Source: Thermoleophilaceae bacterium (GTDB taxonomy: Bacteria; Actinomycetota; Thermoleophilia; Solirubrobacterales; JACPNS01). From it: a stretch of DNA of 30,738 nucleotides. Positions 11,467 to 19,167 of the stretch are shown here, one piece after another (the stretch's first letter is position 1; every line of letters starts with the position of its first letter). The translations under genes were made by a program, and so were the position numbers. The stretch lies in the NCBI GenBank assembly GCA_016463365.1, contig JAEMRJ010000014.1:1-30738 (forward strand), in the 5' to 3' direction. The notes beneath the pieces were generated by a model. It saw only the letters and a program-made list of their open reading frames with translations. It was not told the origin of the DNA and searched no databases.

Positions 11467-12264
11467 ATGGATGCGCACGCGAATTTCGACCAGCCAGAGC
11501 CCGGTTTGACGACGATCTACGCGATCGCCAACCAGAAGGGCGGCGTCGGAAAAACGACCACAGCAGTGAATCTGGCCGCATGTGTGGCCGAAGCCGGCTA
11601 CAAAACGCTGCTCGTGGACATCGACCCGCAGGCCAACGCCACGGTCGGCCTTGGCGTATCGAAGACCGAAGAACACACGATTTATGAGGTTCTGGTTGGT
11701 GAATCGACGCTTCCGCAGGCGATCAGGAGCACGGGGATCACGAATCTCTCGATCGTCCCCTCGACGCCAGATCTGGCCGGCGCCAACGTCGAGCTTCCTC
11801 GCGTCGCCGGTTCAGAGTTCATCCTTCGCGAGGCACTCGAGCCGATGCGCGGCGAATACCGCTTCATCTTCTTCGACTGCCCGCCGTCGCTCGGGCCGCT
11901 GACGATCAACGCCCTGGCTGCTGCCGACCGCGTGATCGTCCCCGTTCAGACTGAGTACTACGCACTCGAAGGTCTTGCCGACCTGCTCGACACCGTCGGC
12001 CTGATCCAGAAGGAACTGAATCCCAAGTTGACGATCGGCGGCCTGGTGATGACTATGCACGACGGGCGCACGCGCCTTGCAACTGACGTCGAGGACGAGC
12101 TGCGCAAGCACTTCCCCGGACTGCTCTTCAACTCAGTGATCCCGCGCAACGTGCGCGTTGCCGAGGCTCCAAGCTTTGGCAAGCCGGTCACCCATCACGA
12201 CCCACACAGCGCCGGAGCTGGCGCATACTTCGAACTCGCGAAAGAGGTGGCCCTCCGTGGCTGA
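11467..12264 (+). CDS. parA: Chromosome partitioning ATPase ParA
   Basis: ParA is a Walker-type ATPase that binds the nucleoid and positions ParB-parS complexes after replication. The 265-residue product has the deviant Walker A KGGVGKTT near residues 25-32, the switch I region DIDPQANAT, and the Walker B region FFDCPPSLGPLT. The family landmark PVQTEYYALEGLADLL is also present. It has a short N-terminal extension, as in Soj-type chromosomal ParA. Its end overlaps the parB GTG start by eight bases, so expression is coupled. Confidence 0.97.
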   Translation: MDAHANFDQPEPGLTTIYAIANQKGGVGKTTTAVNLAACVAEAGYKTLLVDIDPQANATVGLGVSKTEEHTIYEVLVGESTLPQAIRSTGITNLSIVPSTPDLAGANVELPRVAGSEFILREALEPMRGEYRFIFFDCPPSLGPLTINALAAADRVIVPVQTEYYALEGLADLLDTVGLIQKELNPKLTIGGLVMTMHDGRTRLATDVEDELRKHFPGLLFNSVIPRNVRVAEAPSFGKPVTHHDPHSAGAGAYFELAKEVALRG

Positions 12265-13183
12265 AGCACGAACAAATTCCGAATCTGCAAATCCTGAGCC
12301 CACACGCGCCAGCCGCCGTGGCATGGGTCGGGGACTTTCGGCGATACTGCCGACGACCCACACCGATCTCACCCACGACGAGCTGCGCCAGATCCCTACC
12401 GGCGCGATTGACGTGAACCCCAACCAGCCGCGGAAGAGTTTCGAAGACGACGCTCTGAACGCGCTCGCTGACTCGATCGCCGCCAACGGCGTCATCCAAC
12501 CACTGCTGGTGAAACCGCTGGCCGCCGGTCGCTACGAACTGGTCGCAGGTGAGCGTCGACTGCGCGCTTCAAAGCTTGCCGGCATTGAGTCGGTTCCGGC
12601 ATACGTGCGCGCAGATCTGACTGCCAACACCCTTGAGCTCGCCCTCGTCGAGAACATGGCCCGCGTCGACCTCAACCCGATCGACGCCGCCCGCGCCTGT
12701 GCCGCACTGGTCGACGACCTGGGCCTGACCAAGGAAGAGGTCTCAAAGCGCGTCGGCAAGAGCCGCGTCGCGGTCTCCAACCTGATTCGCCTGCTCAATC
12801 TGCCCGACGAGGTGATTCAGATGGTCGAGGACGGAATGCTCAGCGAGGGACACGGCCGCGCGCTGCTCCGCGCCGGTGACCACTTCACGATTCGTCGCCT
12901 GGCCCATGAAGCTGCGGCAGACGGCTGGTCGGTTCGTGAGACCGAGCGTCGCGCCGAAGCTGCAGCCGAGTCCGCCAACCCTAAAGCACCAGTTGAGGGT
13001 ACAGCGGCCGGAACTGAGCAGGCCGAGGCGGCCGAAGCAGCCCATGAGATCGCCGAGCGATTCATGAAGACCTTCGGCATCGACCCACGGGTCAAGGTCA
13101 GCGACCGAGGCGTGAAGGTCACGTTGGACTTCGCCTCGGTGGATGAAGCGCTGAAGGCGATCGCGCCTGAAAATCGTCGCTAG
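12257..13183 (+). CDS. parB: Chromosome partitioning protein ParB
   Basis: ParB is a CTP-dependent DNA clamp that loads at parS sites near the origin and works with ParA. The product (308 residues from the GTG at 12257, with GAGGTGG upstream) shows GMGRGLSAILP, then NPNQPRKSFEDDAL and the CTP-binding motif GERRLRASKLAG. Next come ENMARVDLNPIDAA and a helix-turn-helix, SKRVGKSRVAVSNLIRLLNL. An Ala/Glu-rich linker leads to a C-terminal dimerisation domain. The frame is open further upstream within parA, but that part is not ParB-like. No consensus parS is visible in the window. Confidence 0.96.
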   Translation: MAEARTNSESANPEPTRASRRGMGRGLSAILPTTHTDLTHDELRQIPTGAIDVNPNQPRKSFEDDALNALADSIAANGVIQPLLVKPLAAGRYELVAGERRLRASKLAGIESVPAYVRADLTANTLELALVENMARVDLNPIDAARACAALVDDLGLTKEEVSKRVGKSRVAVSNLIRLLNLPDEVIQMVEDGMLSEGHGRALLRAGDHFTIRRLAHEAAADGWSVRETERRAEAAAESANPKAPVEGTAAGTEQAEAAEAAHEIAERFMKTFGIDPRVKVSDRGVKVTLDFASVDEALKAIAPENRR

Positions 13184-13186
13184 ACT
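13181..13186 (+). promoter_or_regulatory. Possible tRNA-Ile promoter -10
   Basis: TAGACT overlaps the parB stop codon and lies 11 bases before the first base of the mature tRNA, a normal distance for a short 5' leader removed by RNase P. The same hexamer precedes two protein genes in the window. No clear -35 is seen. Confidence 0.4.
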
Positions 13187-13197
13187 TTCCGCTTCTC

Positions 13198-13271
13198 GGG
13201 CGATTAGCTCAGTCGGTTAGAGCGCATCTCTGATAAGGATGAGGTCCCAGGTTCGAATCCTGGATCGCCCA
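13198..13271 (+). tRNA. tRNA-Ile (anticodon GAT)
   Basis: The 74-base sequence folds into a full cloverleaf. The acceptor stem is GGGCGAT/ATCGCCC and the D stem is GCTC/GAGC. The anticodon stem CATCT/GGATG carries the loop CTGATAA, with anticodon GAT at 13232-13234. The T stem CCAGG/CCTGG carries the loop TTCGAAT. The discriminator base is A and the CCA end is not encoded. It reads isoleucine AUC and AUU codons. Confidence 0.97.
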
Positions 13272-13273
13272 CT

Positions 13274-13288
13274 CGAGTCAATGACTCG
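13274..13288. repeat. Palindrome just after tRNA-Ile
   Basis: CGAGTCA, a single A, then TGACTCG forms a 15-base inverted repeat three bases after the tRNA. A second small hairpin (CGGAC, loop AGGA, GTCCG, followed by TTCCC) lies at 13327-13340. Either could mark the 3' end of the tRNA transcript, but neither has a T-run. Confidence 0.4.
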
Positions 13289-13442
13289 CACGATCTCGCC
13301 GATGCTCGCGCGCGGCGGATCGGTCACGGACAGGAGTCCGTTCCCTCACCGCCGGCGCGCTGCGCGTCGACGATCTCGCAGGATTCATCGACTCGAGGGC
13401 TTGCGGCCAAAATGGCTGAGGCAGGAATCCGGCGGGATTCGC

Positions 13443-13448
13443 CATACT
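13443..13448 (+). promoter_or_regulatory. Possible leaderless promoter of the nuclease-domain gene
   Basis: CATACT lies eight bases before the ATG at 13457, resembling TATACT, with no ribosome-binding site between. The 185 bases upstream (13272-13456) hold only the two small inverted repeats after the tRNA. Confidence 0.3.
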
Positions 13449-13456
13449 TCTGCTCT

Positions 13457-13945
13457 ATGCGCGAAATGGTCATCTACGGGGTGTCGTTCGACATGGTCGG
13501 CAAGCAGCCGATCATTCTGCTCAAGGCAGTCGACGGGAATGAGTTCCTTCCGATCTGGATCGGACACCCTGAGGCGGCGGCGATCCTGATGAAACTGCAG
13601 GGTGCCGATACGCCCAGACCGATGACGCACGACCTGATGGCGTCGGTCTTTGCGGATCTCGAGCTCGAGTGCTCGCAGATTGCCGTCACCGAACTCCGGG
13701 ACAACACCTTTTACGCCACGATCACTCTGAAGCATGGCGAGCGCGAGATCGAGATCGACGCACGCCCCTCTGATGCGATTGCCCTGGCCGTGCGTACCGA
13801 GGCCCCGATCTTCGTCGCAGAGGATGTGATCGCTGAGTCCGCGATCGAGTTCGAGCACGAGGTCGAGGACACCGAGGAAGTGGTCGGAAAGTTCCGCAAG
13901 TTCCTCGACGAGGTCTCACCAGAGGACTTCGGCGCCGAGGGGTAA
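13457..13945 (+). CDS. Bifunctional nuclease domain (DUF151) protein
   Basis: The product (162 residues from the ATG at 13457) matches the DUF151/BFN domain: VIYGVSFDMVGKQPIILLKA, FLPIWIGHPEAAAI, then RPMTHDLM and DARPSDAIALAVRTEAPIFV. A bifunctional (DNase and RNase) activity was described for a plant relative; the bacterial role is poorly known. The last 35 residues form an acidic tail, partly helical (VEDTEEVVGKFRKFLDEV), like the short UVR-type extensions in relatives. A longer frame from an ATG at 13412 adds 15 residues that are not family-like, so I chose the inner start. Confidence 0.9.
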   Translation: MREMVIYGVSFDMVGKQPIILLKAVDGNEFLPIWIGHPEAAAILMKLQGADTPRPMTHDLMASVFADLELECSQIAVTELRDNTFYATITLKHGEREIEIDARPSDAIALAVRTEAPIFVAEDVIAESAIEFEHEVEDTEEVVGKFRKFLDEVSPEDFGAEG

Positions 13946-13969
13946 TTCGTAACCCTTGTTACTAAGTCG

Positions 13970-14371
13970 ATGAGCACCGTTCCTCCCCGCACAGGCCTGA
14001 TCAAGTGGGCCGACCTGACCGTTGACAACGCCGAGGACGTCCGCGACTTCTACGCCGGCGTCGTCGGTTGGAACGCGATCGGTCTCCCGGTCGAGGGCCG
14101 CGAGGACTTCATCATGGCCCACCCTGAGACCGGGGATCCTGCGGCCGGCATCTGCCACCAGGCCGGCAGCCTTGTCGGTCTACCGCAGCAGTGGCTCGTG
14201 TACGTGACCGTGGATGACCTCGACGACTCGATCGCCGCATGTGATCAGCTCGGCGGCAAAGTCGTATTCGGCCCCCGCGAGTCAGAGACGATGGGCCGCT
14301 GGTGCGTCGTCGAAGATCCGGCCGGCGCCGTGATGGCGTTGACCGAACTCACTCCCGGCGAAGACAACTAG
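13970..14371 (+). CDS. VOC (glyoxalase/bleomycin resistance) superfamily protein
   Basis: The 133-residue product shows the paired beta-alpha-beta pattern of the vicinal oxygen chelate fold: LIKWADLTVDNAEDVRDFYA and later WLVYVTVDDLDDSIAACDQL. It ends with GRWCVVEDPAGAVMALTEL. Such proteins include metal-dependent lyases, dioxygenases and drug-binding proteins, so the substrate cannot be told. It stands alone, 24 bases after the preceding gene. GTTACT six bases before the ATG may be a leaderless -10. Confidence 0.85.
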   Translation: MSTVPPRTGLIKWADLTVDNAEDVRDFYAGVVGWNAIGLPVEGREDFIMAHPETGDPAAGICHQAGSLVGLPQQWLVYVTVDDLDDSIAACDQLGGKVVFGPRESETMGRWCVVEDPAGAVMALTELTPGEDN

Positions 14372-14516
14372 TCGATTCATCGGCCATCTGTTGACCTTTT
14401 GGTGCGTGCGGGGCGCTCCAGTCCAGCATCTGCCTTCATCAGCACCGGCGGTCTGTCGATAACGGATTCGCGCCGGCCGGACGTCGGGCGAGAACCTCAC
14501 GCACTGGAGTACAGAA

Positions 14517-15218
14517 ATGAAGCGCACGATTCTCTTGTTCAGTTGTCTCTTCTCGATTCTCGGTGCCACGGTTGGCGCGGGCATCGTGCAGGCCCAGAAT
14601 CAGTCTGGAGATTCCGACGCCGACGTCGCAGGGGTCTGCGTCGAGGATTCCACCGCGGGAAAGCCTGAGGCGTTCATCGCTCGCGGCGGCATTGCTCCCG
14701 GTGGCGAGAGCGACGAGTCCGAATCCGAGGACCCGCCTGCTGGCAAGGACTTCAGCGGAGACGAAGGCAGCGATGACCTCGATGGTGAAGACGGTTCCGA
14801 CCACATGGACGGAGGCGATGGTGACGACGAGCTCGACGGCCACGGCGGGGACGACCACCTTCACGGAGACAAGGGGGACGACGACATCTGCGGCGAGGAC
14901 GGCGACGACCACCTCAGCGGCGGACGCGGTGACGACACTCTCGACGGCGGTGCCGGCGATGACACGGTCAAGGGCAACTCCGGCAACGACACTGAAACCG
15001 GCGGAAGTGGTGACGACCTCCTGATCGGAAACCGTGGCGCCGACAAGCTCATCGGCGGCGCAGGCCACGACCGTATCCGCGGCGACAAGGGCAACGACCG
15101 CATCAACGCCGATGACGGATTTCGCGACCGGGTCGACTGTGGTCGCGGCCATGACACGGTTCTCGCCGATTCGAAGGACAAGGTCGCGCGCAACTGTGAG
15201 AACGTTCTGCGAGGTTGA
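14517..15218 (+). CDS. Secreted RTX-like calcium-binding repeat protein
   Basis: The 233-residue product starts with a signal peptide (MKRTILLFSCLFSILGATVG, cleavage probably after VQA near residue 26). From about residue 76 to 205 it has tandem nine-residue GGxGDDxLx repeats of the hemolysin-type calcium-binding kind, such as GGRGDDTLDGGAGDDTV. The protein is strongly acidic. A C-terminal segment, DRVDCGRGHDTV followed by NCENV, carries two cysteines and resembles the ends of similar actinobacterial secreted proteins. Such repeats fold as a beta-roll when calcium is bound outside the cell. No protease, lipase or toxin domain is present. GGAG lies seven bases before the ATG. Confidence 0.88.
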   Translation: MKRTILLFSCLFSILGATVGAGIVQAQNQSGDSDADVAGVCVEDSTAGKPEAFIARGGIAPGGESDESESEDPPAGKDFSGDEGSDDLDGEDGSDHMDGGDGDDELDGHGGDDHLHGDKGDDDICGEDGDDHLSGGRGDDTLDGGAGDDTVKGNSGNDTETGGSGDDLLIGNRGADKLIGGAGHDRIRGDKGNDRINADDGFRDRVDCGRGHDTVLADSKDKVARNCENVLRG

Positions 15219-15267
15219 GCGGCGACGCCATCCTCTGGTGACTCCGACCGACATCCTTCCGGTCGGC

Positions 15268-15273
15268 GATACT
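15268..15273 (+). promoter_or_regulatory. Possible leaderless promoter of ppk2
   Basis: GATACT lies eight bases before the ATG at 15282, with no ribosome-binding site between, as for several other genes in this window. Confidence 0.3.
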
Positions 15274-15281
15274 TGCGACTG

Positions 15282-16136
15282 ATGCCCAAGGACAAGATCA
15301 CTGCCGAGGCCGTCGCCAACGCCGTGCGCATCGGACACGGCTTCCAGCTGTCCCGCTGCAACGCTGCGTCCACCCCGGGGTTCACCGGTGGCAAGAAGGA
15401 AGCCGCGCGGCTGATGACCCGCACGGCGGAGGAACTCTCGGATCTGCAGGAGCGCCTCTATGCCAATGGTCGTGACGGCAGTGGACCCTCGGTGTTGCTG
15501 ATCATCCAGGGCATGGACACCTCGGGCAAGGGCGGGATCATGCGCCACGTCGTCGGAGAGGTCGATCCGCAGGGCGTGAAACTCACCGCGTTCAAGGCGC
15601 CGACTGATGAAGAACTCGCCCACCCGTTTCTGTGGCGCATCACCAGGGCACTGCCGGGCCCCGGACAGATCGGGGTGTTCGACCGTTCGCAGTACGAGGA
15701 CGTCCTGGTCGTCCGCGTGCACAACTACGTACCGCGCGCGAACTGGTCGCGACGCTACGCACAGATCAACAAATTCGAAGAGCGGGTGATCGGGTCCGGC
15801 ACGCGGATCGTCAAAGTCATGCTGCACATTTCCAGCAAGGAACAGAAGGCCCGGCTCGGCGAGCGCCTCGAGCGCAAGGAAAAGCACTGGAAGTTCAACC
15901 CCGGCGACATCTCAGAGCGCGAACACTGGGCCCAGTACATGGAGGCCTACCAGGCAGTGCTTGACAAGACCAACACAGATTTTGCCCCCTGGCACGTGAT
16001 TCCCGCCGACAACAAGTGGTTTGCCCGACTGGCAGTCAATCAGCTGCTGCTCAAAGAGCTCCGCGCATTGAATCTGAAGTGGCCGAAGGCTGACTTTGAC
16101 GTCAAGACCGAGAAAGCCCGCCTGGCGAAGACCTGA
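15282..16136 (+). CDS. ppk2: Polyphosphate kinase 2 family protein
   Basis: PPK2 enzymes transfer phosphate between polyphosphate and nucleotides (NMP, NDP or NTP). The 284-residue product has the Walker A GMDTSGKGG at residues 77-85, the FDRSQYED motif at 133-140, and a lid region with RLERKEKHWKFNPGDISERE. It ends with the family segment APWHVIPADNKWFARLAVNQ. It is a single-domain member, apparently of the polyphosphate:nucleotide phosphotransferase subgroup; substrate preference cannot be read here. I chose the ATG at 15282 over a TTG three codons earlier. Its stop lies one base from the convergent ddl stop. Confidence 0.93.
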   Translation: MPKDKITAEAVANAVRIGHGFQLSRCNAASTPGFTGGKKEAARLMTRTAEELSDLQERLYANGRDGSGPSVLLIIQGMDTSGKGGIMRHVVGEVDPQGVKLTAFKAPTDEELAHPFLWRITRALPGPGQIGVFDRSQYEDVLVVRVHNYVPRANWSRRYAQINKFEERVIGSGTRIVKVMLHISSKEQKARLGERLERKEKHWKFNPGDISEREHWAQYMEAYQAVLDKTNTDFAPWHVIPADNKWFARLAVNQLLLKELRALNLKWPKADFDVKTEKARLAKT

Positions 16137-16137
16137 T

Positions 16138-17088
16138 TCAGCTGACCTTGAGCTGGTCGGCCCGGCGCGTCTGAGCTGTGGCGAGCAGCCGCTCGGCCAG
16201 CTCTTCAAAGGAAATGCCGGCGGCCTCGGCGGCCATCGGCATCAGGCTCGTGCGCGTGAGGCCGGGGATCGAATTGACCTCGAGCACCTGGGGCTCGGCG
16301 TCTTCCGGGACCATGAAGTCAACGCGGGCGAAGCCGTGACAACCGAGCAGCTCGTAGGTCTGCAGTGCCAGATCAGAGAGCCGCGTTGCCACGCTTGCGC
16401 TGAGTTCAGCCGGACATACGTACTGCGTCTTGCCGATCTCGTAGCGACTCTCGAAGTCGTAGAAGTCACCGCCGATCGGCACCGCCTCGACGGCCGGGAG
16501 GGCCTCGCCGTCGAGCACGCTCACCGCGATCTCGCGGCCCTTGATGAACTGTTCGATCAGCACACGGTCGTCATAGCTGAACGCAGAGACAAGAGCGCTG
16601 GGCACTTCTTCGTGCGATGCGGCGAACTTGATCCCGAGTGCCGATCCCTGACGTGCTGGTTTGACCACAACCGGAAAGCCGAGATCGTTCTCGATCGCGG
16701 CAAGTGAGTCGGCGGCCCCGAGGTTGCGAAACGCCGTGTCGTTGAAGGTGACAAAGCGTGGCGTCGGCACGTCGTTCTTCTGCAGGATCAGCTTCGTCAC
16801 GGCCTTGTCCATGCACTGGATCGAGGAGAGCACTCCGCAGCCGGTGAAAGGGAGACCGAGGATCTCCAACAGCTCCTGCACTGTGCCGTCTTCGCCGCCG
16901 CGCCCGTGCAGCGCGATGAAAACGGCCTCCGGGCGGACTTCCTCAAGACGCTGCACGAGGCCCTGGTCAACGTCGACTTCTGTCACCTCATGACCGTTGG
17001 CGCGCAGGGCTTCTCCGATCCGCGCGCCCGAGCGCAATGAAACCTGGCGCTCGAGTGAACTGCCGCCCTTGAGGACCGCGACCCTCAC
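16138..17088 (-). CDS. ddl: D-alanine-D-alanine ligase family protein
   Basis: Ddl joins two D-alanines for peptidoglycan precursors using ATP. The 316-residue product has the N-terminal VLKGGSSLERQVSLRSG, then FIALHGRGGEDGTVQELLE and LPFTGCGVLSS. The ATP-grasp part has FPVVVKPARQGSALGI and the metal-binding end DFMVPE followed by QVLEVNSIPGLTRTSLMP. All core ligase landmarks are present. The start is GTG at 17088, overlapping the aminotransferase stop by four bases (GTGA). Pairing with an aminotransferase rather than mur genes is unusual, so a ligase for another amino acid is possible. Confidence 0.9.
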   Translation of the reverse strand: MRVAVLKGGSSLERQVSLRSGARIGEALRANGHEVTEVDVDQGLVQRLEEVRPEAVFIALHGRGGEDGTVQELLEILGLPFTGCGVLSSIQCMDKAVTKLILQKNDVPTPRFVTFNDTAFRNLGAADSLAAIENDLGFPVVVKPARQGSALGIKFAASHEEVPSALVSAFSYDDRVLIEQFIKGREIAVSVLDGEALPAVEAVPIGGDFYDFESRYEIGKTQYVCPAELSASVATRLSDLALQTYELLGCHGFARVDFMVPEDAEPQVLEVNSIPGLTRTSLMPMAAEAAGISFEELAERLLATAQTRRADQLKVS

Positions 17089-18449
17089 TCGTTCTGCGCC
17101 CGCTTCATCCGTTCGCCCGCCAGCCAGGAGACCGCGGTCTCATCGCCGCCGGAGCTTTCCTGCGGCGGGGAGACCGCCCGATGCTCGCCGGTCATCGTCC
17201 GCCACAGCTCGAGCTGGTCGGCGATCACCTCACCGATGCGACGGATGCCTTCGGTGATGCGCTCCTCGGGTACGCCCGAGAAGTTCAGCCGCATTGAATT
17301 CTTCCCACGCACGACATCCGAACCGAGGTAGGCGCCGGCTCCGGGCACGAAGGCGACGTTTGAGTGAAGCGCCTTGGCCAGCAGGTCTGTGGTGTCGATC
17401 ATCGTCGGCAGCGTCGCCCAGATGAACAGCCCGCCGTCGGGCCGCGTCCAGGTGGCCTCGGGCGGAAAGTAACGCTCCATCGCCGCGATCATCGCGTCGC
17501 GACGCGACTTGTAGATCCCGCCTGCGGTGCTGACCCAGTCCTTCCAGTCGGCCTGCTCGAAGTACGTGGTGATCAGAAACTGTGCAACGCCAGAAGAGTT
17601 GAGATCGGCAGCGGCCTTGGCGATGTTGCACTTCTCAAGAACCGGTGAAGGCGCTTCGACCCAACCCATACGTAGGCCCGGCGCGAGAATCTTCGAGAAC
17701 GTGCCGAGGTAGATCACGAAGTTGCCGCCGTCGAGTTCGCGCAGCGTGGGCAGTGGCTCGCCGCTGTAGCGGAGCATGCCGTAAGGATTGTCCTCGAGCA
17801 CCAGCAGCTCGCGTTCGTTGGCGATTTCGACCAGGCGCTTGCGGCGCTCGAGCGACATCGTGACGCCGGCCGGGTTCTGGAAGGTCGGGACGGTGTAGAT
17901 GAACTTCGGAGTGATGCCTTCGCGGTCGAGGCGATCCAGTTCCTTTTCAAGCAGATCGATCCGCATGCCTTCTTCGTCGAGATCGATCTGGACGGCTTCG
18001 GCCTGAAAGCTGAGGAAGCTCGGCACGGCGCCCGGGTAGGTCGGCGCCTCGGTGATGATCGTGTCGCCGGGGTCGACGAAGACCCGGGTGACAACGTCGA
18101 TCGCCTGTTGGCCGCCAGTGGTCACAAGAATGTTGTCGCTGTCGGCGCGGATCCCCTCGGCGCCCATCACTTCAACGATGCAGTCCTTCACGCCGTCGAT
18201 GCCGTCGGTCGGGGTGTATTGCAACAGCTCCGCGCTGTGGTGTCGTGCCATGTCCACGAAGACGCTCTCGAGCACGTCCTTCGGGAAGCTCCTGGTGTCC
18301 GGCATCCCGCTTGCGAGGCTGATCACCTCGGGCCGATCGGTGATCGACATCATGTCGCGCATCGCGCTGGTCTTGACCTTCTCAGAGCGCGCTGCGAACA
18401 GGCGGGCGTAGCGCTCGATGTCGTGCTTGCTGCTGCGCTGTCTGCTCAT
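17085..18449 (-). CDS. PLP-dependent aminotransferase, class I/II (LysN/MocR-like)
   Basis: The 454-residue product is a fold type I aminotransferase. It has TTGGQQAIDVV (PLP phosphate contact), FIYTVPTFQNPAGVTMS, DNPYGMLRYSG and the lysine that binds PLP, Lys253, in GTFSKILAPGLRMGW. The conserved carboxylate-binding arginine lies in SMRLNFSG near the end. This pattern is nearest to 2-aminoadipate aminotransferase and the MocR C-terminal domain, but there is no N-terminal DNA-binding domain. Substrate is unknown. It is coupled by a four-base overlap to ddl, so a role in supplying or recycling an amino acid for the wall is possible but not shown. A roughly 30-residue C-terminal tail is non-conserved in look. 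Confidence 0.9.
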   Translation of the reverse strand: MSRQRSSKHDIERYARLFAARSEKVKTSAMRDMMSITDRPEVISLASGMPDTRSFPKDVLESVFVDMARHHSAELLQYTPTDGIDGVKDCIVEVMGAEGIRADSDNILVTTGGQQAIDVVTRVFVDPGDTIITEAPTYPGAVPSFLSFQAEAVQIDLDEEGMRIDLLEKELDRLDREGITPKFIYTVPTFQNPAGVTMSLERRKRLVEIANERELLVLEDNPYGMLRYSGEPLPTLRELDGGNFVIYLGTFSKILAPGLRMGWVEAPSPVLEKCNIAKAAADLNSSGVAQFLITTYFEQADWKDWVSTAGGIYKSRRDAMIAAMERYFPPEATWTRPDGGLFIWATLPTMIDTTDLLAKALHSNVAFVPGAGAYLGSDVVRGKNSMRLNFSGVPEERITEGIRRIGEVIADQLELWRTMTGEHRAVSPPQESSGGDETAVSWLAGERMKRAQNE

Positions 18450-18486
18450 GGTTGGTTATTCGCTGCTGACCATCTAGATTCCCACT

Positions 18487-18492
18487 TACCGT
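18487..18492 (+). promoter_or_regulatory. Possible leaderless promoter of the 18499 gene
   Basis: TACCGT ends six bases before the ATG at 18499, with no ribosome-binding site. The 49-base gap is shared with the divergent aminotransferase gene. Confidence 0.3.
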
Positions 18493-18498
18493 ATCGGC

Positions 18499-19167
18499 AT
18501 GGACACGATCTGGAACATCTGCCAAGCGATCGGCGTCGGGGCCGCTGCCGGTCTTTCGCCGCTGGTCGCGCTCGCGGCCGTAGTGGTCTGCGTCGCCGCC
18601 AGCATCGGTCTTGACACGTCAAACAAGGACTACGACTTCCTTGCCGGCGCCGCCGCTGTGATCGTCGCGGTTGTCGTGCTCCTGCAGTCGCTCGCGCTGA
18701 TTGTCGTGCCGGGCGGAATGCTGACCCGAGTTTCTGCGGACCGACCGCGGATCATGCCATTCCATGTCGGTTTCGCAGTCGTGCTCGGCGCGCTCGGCGG
18801 AGCGATCGTCTTCGGTACACAGAACGACGCGGTCTGGATGGGCGCGGTTTTCGGCGGTGCTCCGGCGGCTCTGGTCGCCGTGGCCTCTGGTCGCCTGCTC
18901 AAGGGTGTCGGCGAACGCCTCGAGCGCGGCGAGCAGCGGCAGCTCAAAGGCGCCAGCCGCGAAGAGGCCAAGGCCGCCAGGTCTGACTCCGACGCGTCTC
19001 GCCGCGTTCTCGCCTTCGGCGTCGACATCGTCACCCTGATCGCTGTGGTCGTGCCACTGCTGTTGCCGCCGGCCGGCCTCGTTCTGCCAGTCGTCGCACT
19101 TGCCCTGATCATCGGCGGTCGCCGTCGCGAGGCCAAGAAGCACGAGGGCCTCCGTGTCCTCAGCTGA
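18499..19167 (+). CDS. Membrane protein, DUF4126-like
   Basis: The 222-residue product is very hydrophobic. Likely membrane segments lie at about residues 10-34, 47-70, 88-106, 111-130 and 171-206. A charged cytoplasmic-type stretch (LERGEQRQLKGASREEAKAA) lies near 141-160, and the tail is basic (GRRREAKKHEG). The opening AIGVGAAAGLSPL followed by paired helices is reminiscent of DUF4126 membrane proteins, whose function is unknown. That resemblance is by eye and tentative. It overlaps the following hydrolase gene by 14 bases and so leads a coupled four-gene set. Confidence 0.75.
   Translation: MDTIWNICQAIGVGAAAGLSPLVALAAVVVCVAASIGLDTSNKDYDFLAGAAAVIVAVVVLLQSLALIVVPGGMLTRVSADRPRIMPFHVGFAVVLGALGGAIVFGTQNDAVWMGAVFGGAPAALVAVASGRLLKGVGERLERGEQRQLKGASREEAKAARSDSDASRRVLAFGVDIVTLIAVVVPLLLPPAGLVLPVVALALIIGGRRREAKKHEGLRVLS

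Noticed and set aside
13198..13288. tRNA gene with a neighbouring palindrome as a possible integration site
   Set aside because: No integrase, no duplicated tRNA 3' end and no foreign-looking genes are visible nearby.
14372..14516. Promoter with TTGACC at 14391 for the repeat-protein gene
   Set aside because: No -10-like hexamer stands at 16-18 bases downstream; the interval shows nothing else clear beyond the GGAG ribosome-binding site.
14821..15080. Tandem repetitive DNA that could be a CRISPR or satellite
   Set aside because: The repetition is the protein-level Asp/Gly nonapeptide; units vary at DNA level and there are no spacers.
14439..15887. A 482-codon minus-strand frame spanning the repeat gene and ppk2
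   Set aside because: It runs opposite two recognised genes. Its Val/Ala-rich repeats are the antisense reading of the Asp/Gly repeats.
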